DNA of 64,000 bases, from contig NZ_NVQF01000002.1 in NCBI RefSeq assembly GCF_002592005.1, forward strand, positions 62,001-126,000, in the 5' to 3' direction. Below are positions 32,958 through 42,249 of the stretch, one piece after another; position 1 is the stretch's first letter, and every line of letters begins with the position of its first letter. Origin of the DNA: Mycolicibacterium palauense (lineage in GTDB: Bacteria; Actinomycetota; Actinomycetes; Mycobacteriales; Mycobacteriaceae). A program made the position numbers and the translations under genes. The notes beneath the pieces are model-generated. The model saw nothing but the letters and a program-made list of their open reading frames with translations, made no database searches and was not told where the DNA came from.

Positions 32958-33770
32958 CGTGGCGCCCAGGTCGACCGCGATGCGTGCCGCGGTGACCAGC
33001 CGGGACTCGTCGCTGACCAGCCAGCAGGCGGCGTCGGCGATGTCCTCGGGCTCGGCGATGTAGTCCGGCAGGAACGGGGTAACCATGTTCATCAGGGCCG
33101 GGTTGGTCTCGTTCGCGCGGGTGAGGGCGGCCATCATGTCCCCGGTGCCCATCGGGGTGTTGACGGCGCCGGGATGCAGGCTGTTGACCCGGATCGAGTG
33201 CTTGCCCAGCTCCGCGGCGAACGCCCGCGCCATCCCGGTGACCGCGTGCTTGCTGGCGGTGTAGTGCACCATGAACGGCTGCATCTTGATACCCGCGGCG
33301 GAGCTGATCAGGACGATCGACCCGCCCCGCCCGCCGTCGACGATCTTCTGCGCGCCCGCCATCACGGTGTTCCAGGTGCCGGTCACGTTGATGTCCATGA
33401 CGTCGCGGAATGACTCGGGGGTGGTCTCGTTCCAGGGTTCGGGCACGGTGATACCGGCATTGGCCACGATCGCGTCCAGCCGGCCGAAGCGGTCGACCCC
33501 GCGTTCCACCACGGCTCGCAGCGCCTCGAGGTCGCGGGTGTCGGCGGCCTCGGCGAGGATGCCCCGGCCCGTCGCCTCCACCAGCTTCACCGTCTCGGCG
33601 AGATCCGCCGGGGTCGCCGAGTCGTAGGGCACGCTCGGCGGCAACGGGCCGGCGATATCGACGGCGATGATGTCGGCGCCCTCCGATGCCATCCGGACCG
33701 CGTGCGCGCGGCCCTGACCCCGGGCGGCCCCGGTGATGAAAACAACCTTGTCCGTGAGCCGTTGGCCCAT
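32949..33770 (-). CDS. Mycofactocin-coupled short-chain dehydrogenase
   Basis: A 273-residue SDR of the mycofactocin-coupled subfamily: VVFITGAARGQGRAHAVRMA followed by SEGADIIAVDIAGPLP is that subfamily's signature (TIGR03971 as recalled), including the insertion PPSVPYDSATPADLAETVK after strand 2 that holds the nicotinamide cofactor. The NAG motif is VANAGITVPEPW and catalytic Tyr/Lys are in HYTASKHAVTG. Such enzymes do not exchange NAD freely and are thought to pass electrons to mycofactocin. It follows an acyl-CoA dehydrogenase by 32 bp. The ATG at 33770 matches the subfamily N-terminus. Confidence 0.92.
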   Translation of the reverse strand: MGQRLTDKVVFITGAARGQGRAHAVRMASEGADIIAVDIAGPLPPSVPYDSATPADLAETVKLVEATGRGILAEAADTRDLEALRAVVERGVDRFGRLDAIVANAGITVPEPWNETTPESFRDVMDINVTGTWNTVMAGAQKIVDGGRGGSIVLISSAAGIKMQPFMVHYTASKHAVTGMARAFAAELGKHSIRVNSLHPGAVNTPMGTGDMMAALTRANETNPALMNMVTPFLPDYIAEPEDIADAACWLVSDESRLVTAARIAVDLGATVF

Positions 33771-33802
33771 GTGCTCTCCCTCGTGCCTGGTGACTGGCGA
33801 AG

Positions 33803-34969
33803 CTACTGCTGCCGCTGCGCGGCCTTGACCAGATTGGAACCGATGATCAGACGCTGAATCTCGCTGGTGCCCTCGTAGAGCCGCAGCAGCCGAACGTCGC
33901 GGTAGATGCGCTCCACGGTGACGCCGCGCATGTAGCCGGCGCCCCCGTGCACCTGGACGGCCAGATCGGCCACGGTGCCGGCCATCTCGGTACAGAACAG
34001 CTTGGCCACCGACGGGGCGATGCGGCGGTCGGTGCCCTCGACCCATGCGCGGGCGGCGTCGCGTACCAGCGCGCGCCCCGCCATCACCTGGGTCTGCTGG
34101 TCGGCCAGCATGGCCTGCACCAGCTGGAAGCTGCCGATCGGGGTGCCGCCCTGGGTGGCGGTGGCCGCGTAGGCGACCGATTCGTCCAGGGCCCGCTGGG
34201 CGGCGCCGACGGCCAGGGCGGCGATGTGCACCCGGCCGCGGGCCAGCGAGATCATCGCGGCGCGGTAGCCGATGTCCTCGGCGCCGCCCACCAGCGCGCT
34301 GTCGGGAACCCGGACGTCGTTGAACGTGACGTCGGAGGTCCAGGCCCCCTCCTGGCCCATCTTGGCGTCCTTGGCGCCCACCTCGACGCCGGCGGTGTCG
34401 GCCGGGACCAGGAAGACCGCGATGCCGGCGCCCTGGGCGTCGGCGGGACGGGTGCGGGCGAACACCACGAACAGGGTCGCCACGGGCGCGTTGGTGATGA
34501 ACTGCTTCTGGCCGGTGATGACCCAGTGTTCGCCGTCGCGGACGGCCTTGGTGCGCAGTCCCGAGGGGTTGGAGCCGGCGCCCGGCTCGGTCAACGCGAA
34601 CGACGCGACGACCTCGCCGGAGGCGATGCCCTCCAGCCAGCGCGCCTTCTGTTCGTCGGTGCCGAAGCCGACCAGCACCTGGCCGGCGATGCCGTTGTTG
34701 GTGCCGAACATGGAACGCAGAGCCAGCGACGTGTACCCGAATTCCATCGCCAGCTCGACATCCTGGGTGAGGTCGAGGCCCAGTCCGCCCCACTGCTGGG
34801 GGATGGCGTAGCCGAAGAGGCCCATCTTCTTGGCCTGGTCGCGGATGTCGTCGGGGACCTTGTCGTCGGCGAGGATCTCGGCCTCGCGGGGGACCACCGC
34901 GGTCCGCACGAAGTGGCGGGTCTGGCTCAGGATCTCCCGGAAGTCCTCGTCACTGACTTCGCTACTCAT
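33803..34969 (-). CDS. Acyl-CoA dehydrogenase
   Basis: A 388-residue FAD-dependent acyl-CoA dehydrogenase that introduces the alpha-beta double bond. Family segments are FALTEPGAGSNPSGLRT, VITGQKQFITN, and RLYEGTSEIQRLIIG, whose Glu is the canonical catalytic base; AVQVHGGAGYMRG is the FAD-binding loop. The length is typical. ATG 34969 is used because MSSEVSDEDFREILSQTRHF is the normal N-terminus; longer in-frame starts run through the intergenic operator. Divergent from the SDR-thiolase-dehydrogenase operon with a 124-bp gap holding an AT-rich palindrome. Confidence 0.93.
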   Translation of the reverse strand: MSSEVSDEDFREILSQTRHFVRTAVVPREAEILADDKVPDDIRDQAKKMGLFGYAIPQQWGGLGLDLTQDVELAMEFGYTSLALRSMFGTNNGIAGQVLVGFGTDEQKARWLEGIASGEVVASFALTEPGAGSNPSGLRTKAVRDGEHWVITGQKQFITNAPVATLFVVFARTRPADAQGAGIAVFLVPADTAGVEVGAKDAKMGQEGAWTSDVTFNDVRVPDSALVGGAEDIGYRAAMISLARGRVHIAALAVGAAQRALDESVAYAATATQGGTPIGSFQLVQAMLADQQTQVMAGRALVRDAARAWVEGTDRRIAPSVAKLFCTEMAGTVADLAVQVHGGAGYMRGVTVERIYRDVRLLRLYEGTSEIQRLIIGSNLVKAAQRQQ

Positions 34970-35022
34970 TGCTTCGCTCCTCCGGCCGCCCTGCGACCTT
35001 GCACCCGAGGCGATTTTTGTAA

Positions 35023-35043
35023 CATCATATACGAAATATGATG
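35023..35043. promoter_or_regulatory. AT-rich palindrome in the divergent promoter region
   Basis: CATCATA-N7-TATGATG is a perfect 7-bp inverted repeat in an AT-rich island (TTTTTGTAACATCATATACG) between two divergent operons. It is a likely operator for a regulator controlling both; the GntR protein encoded at 38308 in the plus-strand operon is a candidate. Confidence 0.55.
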
Positions 35044-35093
35044 GATGAAACCCGGCGGCCACCGTCGGGGTGCGACACGAATGGAGTGTGCTG

Positions 35094-35843
35094 GTGACAT
35101 TGCTGTCCGGCCAGACCGCCGTCGTCACGGGCGGGGCGCAGGGGCTCGGCTTGGCCATCGCCCAGCGATTCATCGCCGAGGGGGCCCGGGTGGTGCTGGG
35201 CGACATCAACCCCGAGGCGACCGAGGCGGCCGCGCGTGGGCTCTGTGAGGGCGCCGGCGCCGACGTCGCGCGCGCGGTGCGGTGCGACGTCACCGACGCC
35301 GGCGATGTCGACGCGCTGGTGGGGGCCGCGGTCGAGTCCTTCGGGTCCCTGGACGTCATGGTGAACAACGCCGGCATCACCCGCGACGCCACCCTGCGCA
35401 GGATGACCGAGGACCAGTTCGACCAGGTGATCGCCGTGCATCTGAAGGGGACCTGGCACGGTCTGCGCGCCGCGGCGGCGATCATGCGCGAGAACAAGCG
35501 GGGCGCGATCGTCAACATGTCCTCGCTGTCGGGCAAGGTCGGTCTGGTGGGTCAGACCAACTACTCGGCGGCCAAGGCCGGCATCGTCGGCATGACCAAG
35601 GCGGCGGCCAAGGAGCTGGCGCACCTCGGGGTGCGGGTCAACGCCATCCAGCCGGGCCTGATCCGCTCGGCGATGACCGAGGCGATGCCGGAACGGATCT
35701 GGGAGCAGAAGCTCGCCGAGGTGCCGATGGGCCGTGCCGGCGAGCCCGCCGAGGTCGCCAAGGTGGCCCTGTTCCTGGCCTCGGACCTGTCGTCCTACAT
35801 GACCGGCACGGTGCTGGAAGTGACCGGCGGGAGGTTCATGTGA
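35094..35843 (+). CDS. Short-chain dehydrogenase/reductase, 3-oxoacyl reductase (FabG) type
   Basis: A 249-residue SDR closely resembling FabG-type enzymes: [50 protein letters not shown] in the active-site region, Ser in MSSLSGKVG and [13 protein letters not shown] with catalytic Tyr/Lys. It interconverts 3-hydroxy and 3-oxo acyl thioesters, which fits the thiolase gene it overlaps by 4 bp. GTG 35094 follows GGAGT by about eight bases; GTG 35088 is possible. The C-terminal EVTGGRFM is short, as in FabG. Confidence 0.92.
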   Translation: MTLLSGQTAVVTGGAQGLGLAIAQRFIAEGARVVLGDINPEATEAAARGLCEGAGADVARAVRCDVTDAGDVDALVGAAVESFGSLDVMVNNAGITRDATLRRMTEDQFDQVIAVHLKGTWHGLRAAAAIMRENKRGAIVNMSSLSGKVGLVGQTNYSAAKAGIVGMTKAAAKELAHLGVRVNAIQPGLIRSAMTEAMPERIWEQKLAEVPMGRAGEPAEVAKVALFLASDLSSYMTGTVLEVTGGRFM

Positions 35844-37093
35844 GCAGTGCAGTGGACGCGGTGATCTGTGAACCCGTCCGTACCCCGATCGGGCGCTACG
35901 GCGGCATGTTCAAGGCGTTGACGGCCGTGGACCTGGGTGTGGCCGTCCTGCGGGGGCTGTTGGAGCGCACCGGGATCCCCGCCGACAGCGTCAGCGACGT
36001 GATCCTCGGGCACTGCTACCCGAGCATGGAGGCCCCGGCCATCGGCCGGGTGGTGGCCCTGGATGCGGGACTGCCCGTCACCGTGCCGGGCATGCAGCTG
36101 GACCGCCGCTGCGGCTCCGGGTTGCAGGCGGTGATCCAGGCCGTGATGCAGGTGTCCTCCGGCGCCAACGAGCTGGTGCTCGCCGGTGGCGCGGAGAGCA
36201 TGAGCAACGTGGTGTTCCACTCCAGCGACATGCGCTGGGGCGGCGCGCGCACCGGGGTGAAGGTGCACGACGCGCTGGCCCGCGGGCGCACCACGGCCGG
36301 CGGCCGGCACCACCCGGTGCCCGGCGGAATGCTGGAGACCGCCGAGAATCTGCGCCGGCAGTACGGCATTGCGCGCGCCGAGCAGGACGAGCTCGCGGTG
36401 ACCTCGCACCGGCGCGCGGTCGCGGCGCAGCGAAACGGCATCCTGGCCGAGGAGATCATCGAGGTGGCGGTGCCCGGCCGCTCCGGTCGCGCCGACGCGG
36501 AGGACGCGACCGTCGTCGGCGTCGACGAACACCCCCGTGCCGACACCACCGTGGAGGCCCTGGCCAGGCTGAAACCGGTACTGGGCAAGAGCGATCCGGA
36601 AGCGACGGTGACCGCGGGCAACTCCAGCGGCCAGAACGACGCGGCATCGATGTGCGTGGTGACCACCCCGGACAGGGCCGCCGAACTGGGCCTGAAGCCG
36701 CTGGTCCGGCTGGTGTCCTGGGCCTCGGCGGGGGTGGGGCCCGAGGTGATGGGCATCGGTCCCGTGCCCGCCACGGCCGCGGCGCTGGCCCGCGCGGATC
36801 TGCGGCTGGCCGACATGGACCTGATCGAGCTGAACGAGGCGTTCGCCGCCCAGGCGCTGGCCGTGATGCGCGAGTGGGGCTTCACCGCAGCCGATCTGGA
36901 ACGTACCAACGTGCACGGCTCGGGGATATCGCTGGGCCATCCGGTCGGCGCGACCGGCGGACGGATGCTGGCCACACTGGCCCGGGAGCTGGACCGCCGG
37001 CAGGCCCGCTACGGCCTGGAGACCATGTGCATCGGCGGCGGGCAGGGCCTGGCCGCCGTCTTCGAAAGAGTGTCGGAGGGAGAACGCGGATGA
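35840..37093 (+). CDS. Acetyl-CoA acetyltransferase / thiolase
   Basis: A 417-residue thiolase. The acyl-accepting Cys91 is in [13 protein letters not shown], the second-site His in [11 protein letters not shown], and the general-base Cys in [22 protein letters not shown] is conserved too. It cleaves a 3-oxoacyl-CoA to release acetyl- or propionyl-CoA. GTG 35840 overlaps the SDR stop and the TGA overlaps the ATG of the acyl-CoA dehydrogenase, so three beta-oxidation enzymes are co-translated. Slightly longer than average because of a loop around residues 150-165 ([14 protein letters not shown]). Confidence 0.95.
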   Translation: MSSAVDAVICEPVRTPIGRYGGMFKALTAVDLGVAVLRGLLERTGIPADSVSDVILGHCYPSMEAPAIGRVVALDAGLPVTVPGMQLDRRCGSGLQAVIQAVMQVSSGANELVLAGGAESMSNVVFHSSDMRWGGARTGVKVHDALARGRTTAGGRHHPVPGGMLETAENLRRQYGIARAEQDELAVTSHRRAVAAQRNGILAEEIIEVAVPGRSGRADAEDATVVGVDEHPRADTTVEALARLKPVLGKSDPEATVTAGNSSGQNDAASMCVVTTPDRAAELGLKPLVRLVSWASAGVGPEVMGIGPVPATAAALARADLRLADMDLIELNEAFAAQALAVMREWGFTAADLERTNVHGSGISLGHPVGATGGRMLATLARELDRRQARYGLETMCIGGGQGLAAVFERVSEGERG

Positions 37094-38283
37094 CCAGGCT
37101 GGCGCAGACGCTCGGGCTGACCGAGTTCCAGACCGAGATCGTGGCGACCGTGCGGCAGTTCGTCGACAAGGAGATCATTCCGGTCGCCCAGGAACTCGAG
37201 CACGCCGACACGTACCCCCAGGCCATCGTGGACCAGATGAAGCAGATGGGTCTGTTCGGCCTGATGATCCCCGAGGAGTACGGCGGCCTCGGGGAATCGC
37301 TGCTGACCTACGCGCTGTGTGTGGAGGAACTGGCCCGGGGGTGGATGAGCATCTCCGGGGTGATCAACACGCATTTCATCGTGGCGTACATGATCCGGCA
37401 GCACGGCACCGACGCCCAGAAGCGCTACCACCTGACCAGGATGGCCACCGGGGAGTCCCGCGGGGCTTTCTCGATGTCGGAGCCCGAGCTGGGCTCCGAC
37501 GTCGCCGCCATCCGCACCCGGGCCCGCCGCGAGGCCGACGGCGGCTACACCATCGACGGCCAGAAGATGTGGCTCACCAACGGCGGCAGCTCGACCCTGG
37601 TCGCGGCCCTGGTGCGCACCGATGAGGGGGCCGACAAGCCGCACCGGAACCTGACCGCCTTCCTGATCGAAAAGCCGGCCGGATTCGGCGAAGTCGTTCC
37701 CGGACTGACCATCCCGGGCAAGATCGACAAGCTCGGCTACAAGGGCATCGACACCACCGAACTGGTCTTCGACGGCTACCGGGCCGCCGCCGGCGACGTC
37801 CTGGGCGAGCGTCCGGGTGAGGGTTTCGTCCAGATGATGGACGGCGTCGAGGTGGGCCGCGTGAACGTCTCGGCGCGGGCGTGCGGGGTGGGTATCCGGG
37901 CTTTCGAGCTGGCGGTGCGGTACGCCCAGCAGCGCTCGACGTTCGGCAAGCCGATCGCCGAGCACCAGGCCGTCGCGTTCCAGCTCGCCGAGATGGCCAC
38001 CAAGGTCGAGGCGGCCCATCTGATGATGGTCAACGCCGCGCGCCTGAAGGACTCCGGGGAACGCAACGACGTCGCCGCCGGGATGGCCAAGTATCTGGCC
38101 AGCGAGTTCTGTTCGGAGGTCACCCAGCAGAGCTTCCGGATCCACGGTGGCTACGGCTACTCCAAGGAGTACGAGATCGAGCGGCTGATGCGCGACGCCC
38201 CGTTCCTGCTGATCGGCGAGGGCACCAGCGAGATCCAGAAGCAGATCATCTCCCGGCGGCTGCTGGCCGAGTACCGGATCTAG
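37090..38283 (+). CDS. Acyl-CoA dehydrogenase
   Basis: A 397-residue acyl-CoA dehydrogenase. The pattern is complete: FSMSEPELGSDVAAIRTRA, QKMWLTNGGSS, QSFRIHGGYGYSKEYEIERL in the FAD region and LLIGEGTSEIQKQIIS with the catalytic Glu. It is in the same operon as the SDR and thiolase, giving a nearly complete beta-oxidation set apart from a hydratase, which the crotonase genes farther along may provide. The GntR gene follows 24 bp later. Confidence 0.94.
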   Translation: MTRLAQTLGLTEFQTEIVATVRQFVDKEIIPVAQELEHADTYPQAIVDQMKQMGLFGLMIPEEYGGLGESLLTYALCVEELARGWMSISGVINTHFIVAYMIRQHGTDAQKRYHLTRMATGESRGAFSMSEPELGSDVAAIRTRARREADGGYTIDGQKMWLTNGGSSTLVAALVRTDEGADKPHRNLTAFLIEKPAGFGEVVPGLTIPGKIDKLGYKGIDTTELVFDGYRAAAGDVLGERPGEGFVQMMDGVEVGRVNVSARACGVGIRAFELAVRYAQQRSTFGKPIAEHQAVAFQLAEMATKVEAAHLMMVNAARLKDSGERNDVAAGMAKYLASEFCSEVTQQSFRIHGGYGYSKEYEIERLMRDAPFLLIGEGTSEIQKQIISRRLLAEYRI

Positions 38284-38307
38284 CGCCGAGCGATTGACCG
38301 TCCGCCG

Positions 38308-39003
38308 ATGACCACAGCAGACTTCGCCGCCCGGCCGCAGCTGTCCGAGGACGTCGCACGCCTGGTGCGCCGGCGGATCTTCGACGGCGTCTACACCGCG
38401 GGCCGCTACATCCGGCTGGACCAGCTGGCGGCCGAACTGGGCATCAGCGTCACCCCGGTGCGCGAGGCGCTGTTCGAGCTGCGGGCCGAGGGGCTCCTGG
38501 CCCAGCAGCCGCGCCGCGGGTTCGTCGTGCTCCCGGTGACGCGGCGCGACATCGCCGATGTCTCCGACGTCCAGGCGCACATCGGTGGCGAACTGGCCGC
38601 CCGCGCCGCGGCCGCCATCAGCGCGGATCAGCTGGCCGAGCTGCGCGAGCTGCAGGCGCGCCTGGAGAAGGCCTACGCCGGCGACGACGAGGAGCTGGTG
38701 GTGCGGCTCAACCACGAGTTCCACCGGGCCATCAACGTGGCCGCGGATTCGCCCAAACTGGCCCAGCTGATGTCCCAGATCACCCGGTACGCGCCGGAAT
38801 CGGTGTTTCCCACCATCACCGGGTGGCCGGCGAAGTCGACGCGCGACCACCGCCGGGTGCTCGCGGCGCTGGCCAAGGGGGACGAGGAGATGGCCAGGGC
38901 CGCGATGTCGCAACACCTGGCCGCCGGTGCGGACCCGCTGATCGCGCACCTGGTCTCCCGCGGGGTCATCGAGGCCGCCCCGGGCCGTCCTCGGGCGCGG
39001 TGA
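38308..39003 (+). CDS. GntR-family regulator (FadR/FCD type)
   Basis: A 231-residue repressor with an N-terminal winged helix (residues ~10-75: ARLVRRRIFDGVYTAGRYIR, then LAAELGISVTPVREALFELRAEG with the recognition helix) and a helical FCD effector domain (about 90-215), whose metal-binding residues likely include Asp/His around VVRLNHEFHRA and STRDHRRVLAAL. It lies in the same direction within the beta-oxidation operon, 121 bp before the CoA-transferase whose promoter carries the palindrome 39032-39048. An acyl-CoA or carboxylate ligand is expected for this class. Confidence 0.92.
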   Translation: MTTADFAARPQLSEDVARLVRRRIFDGVYTAGRYIRLDQLAAELGISVTPVREALFELRAEGLLAQQPRRGFVVLPVTRRDIADVSDVQAHIGGELAARAAAAISADQLAELRELQARLEKAYAGDDEELVVRLNHEFHRAINVAADSPKLAQLMSQITRYAPESVFPTITGWPAKSTRDHRRVLAALAKGDEEMARAAMSQHLAAGADPLIAHLVSRGVIEAAPGRPRAR

Positions 39004-39031
39004 CCCACCCGAACCCGCGCGCGGCTACCGA

Positions 39032-39048
39032 CACTTGTACTGTAAGTG
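39032..39048. promoter_or_regulatory. Inverted repeat before the CoA-transferase gene
   Basis: CACTT-N7-AAGTG lies 77 bp before the CoA-transferase start, in the promoter region right after the GntR gene. Size and symmetry fit a GntR/FadR-type operator. Confidence 0.45.
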
Positions 39049-39124
39049 CGACGGTATTTGGGAGGTCGGGAATGGCGATGGGCATCCTCCGGTGGACGAC
39101 CGGACACACGGGACCGGTCGGACC

Positions 39125-40327
39125 GTGACCGGACCGGCGACCGGGGGCGTCCTCGACGGGGTGCGGGTGCTCGACTACGGCCGGTTCATCGCGGCACCGT
39201 GGTGCAGCGCCCTGCTGGCCGACATGGGGGCCGACGTGTTGCGCGTGGAGAAACGGGAGGGCGGGGAGGACCGCTGGGTGCAGTCGGTGACCGCCGGGGG
39301 TGAGGGCGGAACCTTTCTGCAGTGCAACCGTAACAAGCGCTCGCTGACCCTGGACTCGACCACGCCGGAGGGCGCCGAGATCACCAGGCGGTTGGTCGCC
39401 CGCTCCGACATCGTCGTCGCCAACATGCCCGCCGCCGGCATGCGGGCCAGCGGACTGGACTACGAGAGCCTGCGCGCCGTCAAGCCCGACATCATCCTGG
39501 CCAGCGCGACCGCCTACGGCGAGGGCGGGCCCTATAGCGGCAGGATCGGTTTCGACGGTGCGGGGCAGGTGATGTCCGGTGCCACCTACCGTCAGGGCCT
39601 GCCGGAGCAGCCGATCCGCACGGTGGTTCCCTACGCGGATTTCGGCACCGCGCTGACCCTGACCATCGGGGTGATGATGGCCCTGTACCACCGTGACCGC
39701 ACGGGGCAGGGACAGCATGTCGAGGGGGCGCTGCTGCCGACCGCGATGATGCTGTCCAATGCCTTCCTGATCGAACGGGAACTGCTCGGGGTCGACAAGC
39801 CTCGGATGGGTAACCGCGGCACCTCGGTGGCGCCCTGCGACCTCTACCGCACCAGCGACGACGGATGGGTGCTGCTGCAGGTGGCCGGGGCTCCGATGTT
39901 CCGTCGTTGGTGCCGGCTGGTGGGCCGGGAGGATCTGATCGCCGACCCCCGCTTCGCCGACGACGACCTGCGCTGGCGGCACGGCGACGTCCTCAACGAC
40001 ATCATGGCCGACTGGTGTGCCGACAAGACCAAGGCCGAGGTGCTGGGGCTGCTGGAGGGCGCCAAACTGCCGGCCGCGCCCATGCATTCGACACAGGACG
40101 TCCTCGACGACCCGCACGTGCGGGCGATGGGATACCTCCGCCACGTCGCCTTCCCGGGCGCCCCGCGCGACGTTCCGATCATCGAGACGCCGTTTCGGAT
40201 GTCGGCGACCCCGGGCAGCATCCGCAGCCGCGCCCCGCTGCTCGGCGAGCACACCGACGAGGTGCTCGGCGAACTGGGCTACGGCGAGCCGGACATCGCC
40301 GGCCTGCGCGACCGCGGCATCGTCTAA
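39125..40327 (+). CDS. Family III CoA-transferase (CaiB/BaiF type)
   Basis: A 400-residue CoA-transferase that moves CoA between carboxylates. The N-terminal VRVLDYGRFIAAPWCSALLA and ADMGADVLRVEKREGGEDRW in the CoA site are typical; the catalytic Asp is probably in VVPYADFGTALTL near residue 170, and GNRGTSVAPCDLYRTSDDGW marks the second domain. It can activate an acid without ATP by taking CoA from another thioester. GTG 39125 is chosen as the first start immediately before the domain; in-frame GTG 39092 would add eleven residues. It ends convergently with the thioesterase gene, 27 bp apart. Confidence 0.92.
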   Translation: MTGPATGGVLDGVRVLDYGRFIAAPWCSALLADMGADVLRVEKREGGEDRWVQSVTAGGEGGTFLQCNRNKRSLTLDSTTPEGAEITRRLVARSDIVVANMPAAGMRASGLDYESLRAVKPDIILASATAYGEGGPYSGRIGFDGAGQVMSGATYRQGLPEQPIRTVVPYADFGTALTLTIGVMMALYHRDRTGQGQHVEGALLPTAMMLSNAFLIERELLGVDKPRMGNRGTSVAPCDLYRTSDDGWVLLQVAGAPMFRRWCRLVGREDLIADPRFADDDLRWRHGDVLNDIMADWCADKTKAEVLGLLEGAKLPAAPMHSTQDVLDDPHVRAMGYLRHVAFPGAPRDVPIIETPFRMSATPGSIRSRAPLLGEHTDEVLGELGYGEPDIAGLRDRGIV

Positions 40328-40328
40328 G

Positions 40329-40370
40329 GGGCGGGTCTGCGGGCCGGCGGCCGGTCAGGGCCGCCCGCCC
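40329..40370. terminator. Possible bidirectional hairpin between convergent operons
   Basis: GGGCGGG (40329-40335) can pair with CCCGCCC (40364-40370), enclosing a smaller CCGG-CGG-CCGG hairpin. It sits across the 27-bp gap between the CoA-transferase and thioesterase stops and partly inside the end of the thioesterase gene. Confidence 0.35.
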
Positions 40371-40759
40371 GGCCGCCGAATGACCGCGAAGCTGACCGTG
40401 GCGATCGCGGCCAGCCGGTCACCGGGCAGCGCGGTGATCTCGACCTGCACGACCAGGGTGCGGTTGCCGGCGTGCACCACCCGCGCGACGGCCCGGGCCG
40501 CGCCCTCGGTGACCGGCCGCAGGTACCGCAGGTTCAAATCGGAGGTCACCACGCTGTGCCCCGGAGGCAACCGGCGGATCGCGAGCTGGCCGGCGGCGAT
40601 GTCGACCAGGGTGGCCAGCAGGCCGCCCTGCAGTCCGCCGTTGGTGTTGACCGCGTGCGGGGCCACCGGCAACTCGACCACCACCTCGTCGTCGCTGACG
40701 ACGGTGTGGCGGTAGCCGATCTGGTCGAACAGTTCGAAGATGTTCTGCGCGGCGGTCAT
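40355..40759 (-). CDS. PaaI-type hotdog thioesterase
   Basis: A 134-residue hotdog-fold acyl-CoA thioesterase. HAVNTNGGLQGGLLATLVDIA (about 20 residues from 35) is the signature helix with the conserved Asn/Gly-Gly and Asp, and SDLNLRYLRPVTEG continues the sheet. It releases CoA from a dead-end or product thioester, probably preventing CoA trapping. ATG 40759 overlaps the stop of the preceding monooxygenase by 4 bp, so it is the last gene of a nine-gene minus-strand operon. Confidence 0.92.
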   Translation of the reverse strand: MTAAQNIFELFDQIGYRHTVVSDDEVVVELPVAPHAVNTNGGLQGGLLATLVDIAAGQLAIRRLPPGHSVVTSDLNLRYLRPVTEGAARAVARVVHAGNRTLVVQVEITALPGDRLAAIATVSFAVIRRPGGRP

Positions 40760-42249
40760 CCCACACTCTCCCGGCCGGCGGCGGTGGTGATCCGGTAGTC
40801 CGACCGGCGCAGCCGCCGGGTGCGTCTGCGGTAGGTGCTCATCAGCCACGGCCAGTTGTGGGTGTCGTGGCCCCGCTCGTCCAGATACCAGCTCCGGCAG
40901 CCCTGCCACACCGTGTGTGGCTGCCGGCGGGTCAACGCGGCCTGAAAACCCCGGTAGGCCCGCTCGGTCACCTCCAGGCTCTGCGCGCCGCCGGCGGCCA
41001 GCATGCGCACCGCGGCCACGATGTGCGCGGCCTGCGATTCGAGCATGTACACGATCGACCCCGACCCCAGGTTGGTGTTGGGGCCGTACACGAGGAACAT
41101 GTTGGGAAACCCCGGAACCGACAGGCCCAGGAACGCCCCGGCGCGCCGGGACCACGCCTGCGCCAGCGAGGTGCCGTGGCTGCCCACGATCTCCACGCCC
41201 GAGACGAACGACGACGTCGCGAAACCGGTGCCGAACACGATGGCGTCGACCGGGATGTCGCGGCCCCCGGCGCGGAGCCCCCTCGGCGTGATCGCCTCGA
41301 TGGGGCCGGTCTCCACGCTCACGTCGGGCCGGCACAGCGTCGCGTAGTAGTCGTCGGAGATGAGGATGCGCTTGCAGCCCGCACGCGAGCGGGGCCGCAG
41401 CCGGTCCCGCAGCACCGGGTCGGCGACCTCGCGGCGCAGAATCCGCTCGTGCAGGCGACGCAACACCGTCAACGCGGCCGGCGTGCGGGTGAAGGCCAGG
41501 GTGACCGCCTCGAAGTAGGACCAGATCGCCAGCCGCTGGGCTCGTTTCAGCCACGGCAGCCGCCCGTTGCGCCGGTGCGTTCGCGGCGTGTACACGACGT
41601 CGCCCTTGGTGAAGACGTAGGGCGCCGTGCGCTGCAGGACCACGACGTGCCCGGCGGTGGGGGCGATCGCCGGCACCACCTGGATGGCGCTGGCCCCGGT
41701 ACCGACCACGGCCACCCGCTTTCCCGACAGGTCGACGTCGTGGCGCCAGCGCGCGGTGTGGAAGGCCGGCCCCGCAAAGGATTCCAGTCCGGGGATCGGG
41801 GGGACGGCCGGGACGCTGAGCTGGCCCACGGCGGGCACCAGGACATCGGCGCGGCTACGGCGCCCGTCGGCGAGGTCGATCACCCATTCGGCGCCGTCCC
41901 AGTGCGCGGAACGGACCTCGGTGCCGGTCCGGATCATCTCGGCGATACCGGACGCCCGCACGCACCGGTGCAGATAGCGCTGGATCTCCGCCGCCGTGGC
42001 GAATCGCCGCGACCATTCGACGTCCTGGGCGAACGAATAGCTGTACAGGTGCGACGGGGCGTCGCAGGCCGCGCCGGGATAGGTGTTGACCAGCCACGTG
42101 CCACCGACAGCGGGCTCGCGCTCGAAGACGGTGATGTCGTGGAATCCGGCCGCCCGCAGCCGCATCGCCACGCCGAGCCCGCCGAATCCCGCGCCGATGA
42201 TCGCAACCCGCACGGTGCGGGCCGGGCCGGGGCGGTCCAGGGTGCTCAC
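40756..42249 (-). CDS. Baeyer-Villiger-type flavin monooxygenase
   Basis: A 497-residue class B flavoprotein. FAD site VAIIGAGFGGLGVAMRL near residue 15, the BVMO-type motif GGTWLVNTYPGAACD at ~48-62, the BVMO fingerprint FAGPAFHTARW near 160, NADPH loop VAVVGTGASAIQV near 180, and the ATG-type motif VFGTGFATSSF. These match ketone-oxidising monooxygenases that insert oxygen beside a carbonyl and can open a ring to a lactone. It overlaps both the upstream alcohol dehydrogenase and downstream thioesterase by 4 bp. The direct coupling alcohol dehydrogenase-BVMO is the clearest clue to the pathway: alcohol to ketone to ester or lactone. Confidence 0.93.
   Translation of the reverse strand: MSTLDRPGPARTVRVAIIGAGFGGLGVAMRLRAAGFHDITVFEREPAVGGTWLVNTYPGAACDAPSHLYSYSFAQDVEWSRRFATAAEIQRYLHRCVRASGIAEMIRTGTEVRSAHWDGAEWVIDLADGRRSRADVLVPAVGQLSVPAVPPIPGLESFAGPAFHTARWRHDVDLSGKRVAVVGTGASAIQVVPAIAPTAGHVVVLQRTAPYVFTKGDVVYTPRTHRRNGRLPWLKRAQRLAIWSYFEAVTLAFTRTPAALTVLRRLHERILRREVADPVLRDRLRPRSRAGCKRILISDDYYATLCRPDVSVETGPIEAITPRGLRAGGRDIPVDAIVFGTGFATSSFVSGVEIVGSHGTSLAQAWSRRAGAFLGLSVPGFPNMFLVYGPNTNLGSGSIVYMLESQAAHIVAAVRMLAAGGAQSLEVTERAYRGFQAALTRRQPHTVWQGCRSWYLDERGHDTHNWPWLMSTYRRRTRRLRRSDYRITTAAGRESVG

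Noticed and set aside
34970..35536. N-terminal extension of the minus-strand acyl-CoA dehydrogenase
   Set aside because: It would run through the AT-rich palindrome and antisense to the SDR gene; the normal family N-terminus starts at 34969.
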